Assembly (NCBI GenBank): GCA_030594675.1
Contig: JAUVES010000010.1
Location: forward strand, 1 to 11,986
Reading direction: 5' to 3'
DNA: 11,986 nt
Source of the DNA: Candidatus Nanohaloarchaea archaeon
Lineage (GTDB): Archaea; EX4484-52; GLR71
Shown here piece by piece: positions 6,983 to 11,986 of the stretch (within the stretch, counting starts at the first letter, position 1; each line of letters opens with the position of its first letter). Made by a program: the position numbers and the translations under genes. Under the pieces are notes generated by a model. It did no database searches. It was not told the DNA's origin and worked only from the letters and a program-made list of their open reading frames with translations.

Positions 6983-8605
6983 ATGATGGCTTTTCACCAT
7001 GGTATAAAATTGAGAAAGGATGCTGCGAGTAGATCGCATAAGTTGCGACGTAAAGGTTTAATGCATACTTTAGAGGCAGTTCTTGCATTTATGATTATTT
7101 TGAGTTATTCTGGAGATATCATAGATATGACAATATATGATAATGGATGGGATCTTTCGGCATTATCTCAAGAATCACGTGAGATTATGAGTGTACTCTG
7201 TTCTCTTGGATATGATAAGCATCTGATAGGTAATGATTATAATGCCTTTTCTTCAGCAGTTATGTATATTGCAGGCACACAGCAGATGGGTGTTGCTATC
7301 TCTACTGATAATCTTGTAGTTCCGCTGCTGCGTGTCGGTGTGGTGACTTCTGACAGGGATACCTATCTTTATTACAGCAGAAATATGTTGCAGAATATTT
7401 TTGGTGAATATGAAACTATTAGCATGAATGAGAGAGATATACTTCTTGAGATACGCAATACGACATGGGATGCTGACTGGAAAACTTTTGATATTATTCT
7501 TATTCCTATAGTCGGTTCTGAAGCAGATAGGATAGGTAACCTGACAGTTATGGATTCTTATACTTCAAAACTGTTTAATTTTCTTTTACTTGGCAAAGGA
7601 ATTGTGCAGGTCTCAAATTTAAGTAATTCTTCTTTTCTAAATTTTTCTGTACAAGAAGATGTGTTTGGCCTTTTGTGGAACAATACTGCATTATTGCCGC
7701 CGTCGTCTGAAGTTTCAAGCTTTACAGAACTGCGTGCAGTTGATCCTGGAAACAGTATTCATAAATATTATTATATAGCACCTCTTAAGCTAGGTACTGA
7801 TTCATTTTCTATGATAAACCTGTCTGTTGATGGGAGCTGGAATATGACAACAGGCATTGTCACTGTCTATCTGGGCAATACAAATTATACGCTTGGAACT
7901 GCTAACTGCACTATAAATAATCCAACTATATGTCAGGGTGATGACATGACTACACTGAATTTTTTAAATACATTAAATTCAACCAATGGTATTTATGGAT
8001 ATAATATACTGTCTCTGAAACATCAGCAATATGGTGTTCTTGTTTTGAATTCTACAGGTTCTGATTATGATGTTGTATATATTGATGTTAATCAGGATGA
8101 AAATTTTACAAATGATGGGTATTTCTCAGGTCTTGTCAAGGGAGATACAATTACTCTTGATGGAAATAATTATACTATCTCTGATATTAATTCGCGTGGT
8201 CTTTTTGTTGACTTTGCTATGAAACGACCGCATTACTTTGCAATGCTCAATACAGATAATGAAGTGTATTCTGCACATGGCTTTAATAACGCTTTTGTTA
8301 ATGGTTCGCCGTACATTGTTCTTGAAACAAACTTTTCGACAAGTTATGGTGCAAAACTGCCCGTATCAATTGTTAATTATGGTGAGTTTACGGGACGGAC
8401 TGCATGGGTCACTGAAAATTTTGTTTCGCGTGATGAATGGCATTTTTTACGCAGTCTTGTCTTGTGGGTGTCTTCAAGAAAACATGTAGTGTCTCAAATG
8501 TCTCCAAATGTGAAAGATGTGGTTACAACTGACCTTGTGCTGTTTGCAAATAAGGATGTATCCCAACCATATATATTGAAATGGAAGGTGTGGAATTATG
8601 AATGA
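6983..8605 (+). CDS. Very large pilin-like protein (540 aa) with an amidotransferase-like fold and a calcium-loop-like motif
   Basis: A long basic n-region ends L-R-R-K-G|L-M-H-T-L-E (Gly25), followed by a hydrophobic helix. Mature position 6 is Glu. At 540 residues it is three to four times a normal pilin. Residues 117-122 (RVGVVT), 169-175 (FDIILIP) and the LGKGIVQVSN segment look like successive strands of a class I amidotransferase/ThuA-like Rossmann fold. Residues ~475-498 (GRTAWVTENF, then LRSLVLWVSS) fit that fold's C-terminal part, so the middle would be an insertion. The insertion contains D368-V-N-Q-D-E-N-F-T-N-D-G, resembling a D-x-N-x-D calcium loop, followed by the module shared with the preceding gene. 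About 16 sequons imply an extracellular, glycosylated domain. No catalytic Cys-His pair was identified, so enzymatic activity is doubtful. A tip adhesin or minor pilin is the best guess. It overlaps the next gene by 8 nt. The ribosome binding site is weak (GCTGATGAT). Confidence 0.8.
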   Translation: MMAFHHGIKLRKDAASRSHKLRRKGLMHTLEAVLAFMIILSYSGDIIDMTIYDNGWDLSALSQESREIMSVLCSLGYDKHLIGNDYNAFSSAVMYIAGTQQMGVAISTDNLVVPLLRVGVVTSDRDTYLYYSRNMLQNIFGEYETISMNERDILLEIRNTTWDADWKTFDIILIPIVGSEADRIGNLTVMDSYTSKLFNFLLLGKGIVQVSNLSNSSFLNFSVQEDVFGLLWNNTALLPPSSEVSSFTELRAVDPGNSIHKYYYIAPLKLGTDSFSMINLSVDGSWNMTTGIVTVYLGNTNYTLGTANCTINNPTICQGDDMTTLNFLNTLNSTNGIYGYNILSLKHQQYGVLVLNSTGSDYDVVYIDVNQDENFTNDGYFSGLVKGDTITLDGNNYTISDINSRGLFVDFAMKRPHYFAMLNTDNEVYSAHGFNNAFVNGSPYIVLETNFSTSYGAKLPVSIVNYGEFTGRTAWVTENFVSRDEWHFLRSLVLWVSSRKHVVSQMSPNVKDVVTTDLVLFANKDVSQPYILKWKVWNYE

Positions 8606-9110
8606 TTCTGATTTTTATCATGGTGCTGGTAATGTTCGCAAAGGCCAGTTTTTCATAATTGGTGCTGTAATTATCATATTTTCTCTTACTGCTTTGAATG
8701 GCATACTTAATCAGGATCGTGATCTTAAGCTTTCAGATATGCAGAAAGACAGGACTTTGTTTCTTCTTGACCAGATTGAATCTGATGTCTTGAATCTTAT
8801 TGTGGAAGCAGATTATCTGTCAATACCTGATGCAATTGAAGAATATTTTGTTTTTGAGAATATTGTTCTTAGGAATCTGCAATATTCTGTTCTGCTTGAA
8901 AAGGAGATCACTTATATTGGATTGTTTCCAAACAATATATCTATAAATTATACTGTTATGTCTTCTGATATGCATATATCCCGTGAGATTAGGACAAATG
9001 CGGGGTGTCTTCGCTATGATTATGATGGGTTGTGTGCTAATCTTGCTGGTGATACAGGTGGTGTGCTTACTGCTGCCAATTGCTGTTCCCATTTTAATCT
9101 TTGTTGCTGA
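8598..9110 (+). CDS. Pilin-like protein with class III signal peptide and a C-terminal six-cysteine tail
   Basis: A 170-residue protein, the last gene of the operon. The n-region ends V-R-K-G|Q-F-F-I-I-G (Gly16), followed by a hydrophobic helix at about residues 17-37. A region that is mostly helical in character follows (LSDMQKDRTLFLLDQIESDV), then a beta-like part. The final 34 residues hold six cysteines (C137, C146, C162, C163, C169, C170) and the protein ends in Cys-Cys. The Shine-Dalgarno AAGGTG (8585-8590) lies 7 nt before the ATG, inside the preceding gene, which overlaps by 8 nt. Six cysteines at the C-terminus suggest up to three disulfides or a metal site on the outside. Likely a minor pilin or pseudopilin. 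I do not recognise the tail as a named domain. Confidence 0.8.
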   Translation: MNDSDFYHGAGNVRKGQFFIIGAVIIIFSLTALNGILNQDRDLKLSDMQKDRTLFLLDQIESDVLNLIVEADYLSIPDAIEEYFVFENIVLRNLQYSVLLEKEITYIGLFPNNISINYTVMSSDMHISREIRTNAGCLRYDYDGLCANLAGDTGGVLTAANCCSHFNLCC

Positions 9111-9117
9111 GTATTAC

Positions 9118-9146
9118 TCTTTTTATTTTTAACTGCATATTTTTTA
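9118..9146 (+). terminator. T-rich tract between the pilus operon and truA
   Basis: T-runs at about 9120-9130 and 9140-9145 follow the last pilus gene, with no hairpin seen. It fits archaeal oligo-T termination. The same AT-rich stretch would have to hold the truA promoter if truA is transcribed separately. No clear TATA box or Shine-Dalgarno is visible before truA, so it may be leaderless or be read through from the operon. Confidence 0.4.
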
Positions 9147-9149
9147 CTT

Positions 9150-9902
9150 ATGATACTTAAAGTTGCTTATCTTGGGAAGGATTTTTGCGGTTCGCAAGTG
9201 CAGCCACATGGGCGGACTGTTGAGGCTGAACTGGAAAGTGTTTTGAAAAAGCTTGATGCTATTGATTGCAATTGCTTGCGGCTCAGACTTTTGAGCAGGA
9301 CAGATAGTGGGGTATCTGCTGCATGTAATCTGGCAGTTTTTGAATCAAAAGGTGATGTTGATACAGGCAGGATTAACCATGAGCTTCCTGATGATATCTT
9401 TGTGACAGGAAAGTCAGAGGGAAAGGTGAGATATCCAGTAAATAAACATTATGCTTATCTTCTTGAAAATTTTGATGATACTGTTGAAGTATCCAAGCTT
9501 AAGTCTGCAGCACGATTGTTTTGCGGTGAGCATGACTTTTCTGCTTTTTCAAAGGTTGGTTCTTGTGAAAAATCTTCTGTGCGAACAATTAAAGTACAAG
9601 TAGAAGTATGTAATAATTTTATAATTATTCATTTTTATGGTGCTGGATTTCTCTGGCAGATGATACGGAGAATTGTGCAGTGCATGGTGGATTTTTCTGA
9701 AGGGTCTATATCCAAAGGTGATATTGCTGAATTCCTGAGAGGGAAGAAGTCACAGGCATATACTCCTGCACCTTCTGAAAATCTTATCCTTGCAGATATT
9801 GATGCAGGGCTTAAGTTTGACTGTGATGAAAAGGTTCAGCGAAGGATCAAAGAAAAAATGGGCTTGCTGGAGAAAGAGTTATTCTTTTTTAGTCAACTAT
9901 GA
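9150..9902 (+). CDS. truA: tRNA pseudouridine synthase, TruA family
   Basis: A 250-residue cytoplasmic enzyme that isomerises uridines in the tRNA anticodon stem-loop region (positions 38-40 in characterised TruA) to pseudouridine. Family signatures in order: a strand start LKVAYLGKDFCGSQVQP with the conserved Gln, the catalytic Asp in SRTDSGVSA (D52; the usual motif begins GRTD), YAYLLEN, GEHDFSAFSK (TruA core) and GAGFLWQMIRRIV. Length is normal for TruA. The ATG has no ribosome binding site (TTTACTT precedes it). It sits 39 nt behind the pilus operon on the same strand. Nothing links it functionally to pili. Its last 14 nt overlap the end of the convergent surface-protein gene. The identity is clear. 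The exact target position in tRNA is inferred from the family. Confidence 0.93.
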   Translation: MILKVAYLGKDFCGSQVQPHGRTVEAELESVLKKLDAIDCNCLRLRLLSRTDSGVSAACNLAVFESKGDVDTGRINHELPDDIFVTGKSEGKVRYPVNKHYAYLLENFDDTVEVSKLKSAARLFCGEHDFSAFSKVGSCEKSSVRTIKVQVEVCNNFIIIHFYGAGFLWQMIRRIVQCMVDFSEGSISKGDIAEFLRGKKSQAYTPAPSENLILADIDAGLKFDCDEKVQRRIKEKMGLLEKELFFFSQL

Positions 9903-11986
9903 ACTTTTCCTTCTCCAGCTGTTTTGTCAGGTAGATTGCTTCTTTTTGGGCTACCTGTCTGATATCTTTCGATATTTCTTTTTCTATTTTATCTACTGTG
10001 TTTGTAACTGCTTTGGGCAAAGCAGTTATCGGATTTTGGTTTCCAAATCCAAATGGTGTGTTTGCAGCCGGTATGTAGGGGGGTTTCAATGGTTTATTTG
10101 TTTCAATTGGCTTGAAACTATGAATGTTTAAGTATCCTAGTTTTATTGTTGTGATAAGGCCGATAGCTAATGCTATGACTGCGATAGCCAGAATCCACCA
10201 GTAATCAAGGATACTTTGCCTTGGTTCTTCTGTTATTAGATTTGGTATTACTGGAGGCTCTATCTTTTCTAAATCTGTGGCAAGAATGATTGGCTTTTGG
10301 AATTTGTCTATTTCTGATGTGCTGATATACTTATCTGTTTTATATTCTATACGCTTGTAAGCGTCTCTTCCTAGAGTCTGGAATCTGATGAAGTATGAAT
10401 CAGTGTTTTCATCTGGAAATACTTCTGCTACTGTGTCTGTAATTGTTATGTCATTTATTGTGATTATCTCTGAAGGCAGCATGTCATATATTATGAAATT
10501 GGTTATTTCTTCTTTACCCCAATAATATATATTTAGACCTATTGTAGTCTCTCCAGTTATCTCTGTTTTTATATCTCTTGAGATTTCTATATTTTTTCCA
10601 ACTTTTATTGTGTTTTCTATTATTCTATTGGTGTCTTCTTCACTGAGCGTGCCTATTATCTGTTCCAGCTGGCTGTATATGAATGGTTGTTCCATTATTA
10701 TATTTTCTATTTCCTGCTGTGTTTCACTGTATGTATAACTAATCCATTCTGTGCTCTCTATATAATCTTCTATTGGCTCATCTTGCGGCTCGTCTTCTTG
10801 TGTTGATGGTTGTATTGATACGGTTGGTGGCGGTTTTGAAGATGAAGATGTTCCTCCTCCTGGTGGAGGTGGCGGGCTGCTCTGGAGTGTGAGTGTTGTT
10901 GTGTTGTCGTATACCTGGCCTGTTGTTATGTTAAAGCTTGCAGTAGTTACTGTTATGTATCCTGTCTTGCTTATTTCCAGATGAAGGGTTGAGTTATATG
11001 TTGTTGTATTTGCGGACAGCATTGCACGGCCAGATGCATCAGTGACTTTTGATTCAAGAAGAGTTGTTGAGTTCCAATACAAGCTTACCTGTGCGTCTCC
11101 AAGCGGTGTTCCTGATGAGATGACTGTTACATTTATGTAGCCTGTGTTATTTTGTTTTAAATATATATCCTGTTCTACTGTGAAATCAGATGCTGTTGTA
11201 TTGAATGTTGTGCTGTTGTCGTATGTGTAATTTATTCCGCTTGCATTTATCCTGTATTCTCCATCATATATGTCGGTAAAGTTTGCAATTCCTGTGGTTG
11301 TTGTCATGTAGTTTGGATATCCTGTCTTGTTTGAAGTTATGCCTGTGTCATTTGTCAGGCTTATGTTTAGTGTATCATCTGTAATTTCTGTTCTTGATGC
11401 GTTGTATATATCTTTCAGGTCGTATGCTTTTACACTGATGTTTATGATTCTTTTTACTGCTGTGACTTCTATGTATGTAGTGTTTCCTATTACCTGTGTT
11501 ATTGAGATATTGTCAGGAACAAAGTAGTCGTTTTCAATGAATTGTGTTCTGTTTGTGAAATTTAGCGTGTAGTTTCCCTCAAGTATCTGTGTCCTGTCTA
11601 GCCAGCCTGAGTCGTTTGTTTTTCCGATGTATTGTGTCGGACCGTAAACTGATATGCTTATGTTTTCCAGAGGTATGCTGCTCTGGTTTATTACTCTTAT
11701 TGATATCATGCTTTCGTTCAGTATTATGTTTTCCTGTATTGATGTTCCTGCATTGCTGTCGTTTACTGTTATGTTTATTGTGTCCTGGCTAAAATATGGG
11801 CTGTTGAATGTTATTGTGTAATTACCTGAAGTTATTTTGCTGAAGATTACTGTGCTGTTTTCTATATCTTTTGATTCTTCCATGCTGCCCTGCATGTCTG
11901 CTGTTATGTTGTATACAGAGTTTCCAAGATTGCTTGCAACACTTACATTTATTTTTGTAGTGTTTAATATTATGGTGACTGTGTTG
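9889..11986 (-). CDS. Large glycosylated surface protein with tandem Ig/carboxypeptidase-regulatory-like domains and a C-terminal membrane anchor (5' end outside the window)
   Basis: The frame is open without a stop from 9891 to the right edge, so the internal ATG at 11895 is not a convincing start and the protein continues beyond the window. About 698 residues are visible. Reading from the N-terminal side there are about four tandem beta-domain units (each with an I-x-V-x-V strand, then GxY/GNYT turns near the end), resembling carboxypeptidase-regulatory-like or PEGA-type Ig folds. A proline-rich linker follows (PPPPPGGG, then SSSSKPPP, about 10835-10880), then a folded membrane-proximal domain. 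Next comes one transmembrane helix (YWWILAIAVIALAIGLITTI, about 10142-10204) and a cytoplasmic tail of about 84 residues with a charged, coiled-coil-like end. I count about 33 N-x-S/T sequons before the linker and none after it. Convergent with truA, overlapping by 14 nt. A cell-surface adhesin or S-layer-associated protein is likely. Confidence 0.82.
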   Translation of the reverse strand, partial: NTVTIILNTTKINVSVASNLGNSVYNITADMQGSMEESKDIENSTVIFSKITSGNYTITFNSPYFSQDTINITVNDSNAGTSIQENIILNESMISIRVINQSSIPLENISISVYGPTQYIGKTNDSGWLDRTQILEGNYTLNFTNRTQFIENDYFVPDNISITQVIGNTTYIEVTAVKRIINISVKAYDLKDIYNASRTEITDDTLNISLTNDTGITSNKTGYPNYMTTTTGIANFTDIYDGEYRINASGINYTYDNSTTFNTTASDFTVEQDIYLKQNNTGYINVTVISSGTPLGDAQVSLYWNSTTLLESKVTDASGRAMLSANTTTYNSTLHLEISKTGYITVTTASFNITTGQVYDNTTTLTLQSSPPPPPGGGTSSSSKPPPTVSIQPSTQEDEPQDEPIEDYIESTEWISYTYSETQQEIENIIMEQPFIYSQLEQIIGTLSEEDTNRIIENTIKVGKNIEISRDIKTEITGETTIGLNIYYWGKEEITNFIIYDMLPSEIITINDITITDTVAEVFPDENTDSYFIRFQTLGRDAYKRIEYKTDKYISTSEIDKFQKPIILATDLEKIEPPVIPNLITEEPRQSILDYWWILAIAVIALAIGLITTIKLGYLNIHSFKPIETNKPLKPPYIPAANTPFGFGNQNPITALPKAVTNTVDKIEKEISKDIRQVAQKEAIYLTKQLEKEKFIVD

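Noticed and set aside
9006..9110. Frameshift as the cause of the Cys-rich end of the last pilus gene
   Set aside because: The sequence before the tail is continuous and the cysteines are regularly placed in pairs. The stop is followed by a T-rich terminator-like tract rather than by further coding-like sequence.
9790..10131. 113-codon plus-strand open frame spanning the end of truA
   Set aside because: It overlaps truA in another frame and the convergent surface-protein gene. Its Phe/Cys-rich product is typical of noise.
10130..10210. C-terminal sorting signal (PGF-CTERM or LPXTG-like) on the surface protein
   Set aside because: No PGF or LPXTG motif precedes the helix, and about 84 residues follow it, so it looks like a plain transmembrane anchor.
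11893..11895. ATG at 11895 (minus) as the start of the surface protein
   Set aside because: The frame remains open for 30 more codons to the window edge with the same sequon-rich beta-domain style, and no ribosome binding site or signal peptide occurs at that ATG.

Overview
The window is AT-rich and looks archaeal. It has class III (prepilin-peptidase type) signal peptides of the form R/K-K-G|Q. It has a FlaI/GspE-type secretion ATPase next to separate GspF/TadC-type membrane proteins, GGTGA-type Shine-Dalgarno sites, T-tract ends of transcription and a TATA-like element, and surface proteins dense in N-glycosylation sequons. I lean to a DPANN-type (Woesearchaeota/Pacearchaeota-like) archaeon, but that placement is a guess from style, not from a marker gene.

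Layout. (1) Positions 2-866, plus strand: the end of an unrecognised Gln/Pro-rich protein, a 72-residue two-helix membrane protein and a 162-residue type IV pilin-like protein, packed 3-4 nt apart and followed by a T-rich tract. (2) Positions 957-9110, plus strand: a TATA-like region, then eight tightly spaced or overlapping genes forming an archaeal type IV pilus (Tad/Epd-like) locus. In order these are pilin-like protein (308 aa), pilin-like protein (144 aa), assembly ATPase, GspF-type platform protein 1, GspF-type platform protein 2, pilin-like protein (229 aa), very large pilin-like protein (540 aa) and pilin-like protein with a Cys-rich tail (170 aa). (3) Positions 9150-9902, plus strand: a TruA-family tRNA pseudouridine synthase. 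(4) Positions 9889-11986, minus strand: a large surface protein whose reading frame stays open to the window edge. It overlaps truA tail to tail by 14 nt.

How the genes fit together. The ATPase would power assembly through the paired platform proteins in the membrane. The five RKG-leader proteins in the locus would be cleaved by a prepilin peptidase, which is not in this window, and built into or onto a filament. The 162-aa pilin in its own upstream unit could be a major subunit. The absence of FlaH/ArlH, the single-chain FlaJ and archaellin clusters argues for an adhesion-type pilus or pseudopilus rather than an archaellum. The most distinctive parts are the 540-aa pilin-like protein, which appears to carry an amidotransferase-like Rossmann fold and an S-layer-like module shared with its neighbour, and the even-numbered extracytoplasmic cysteines in several components.
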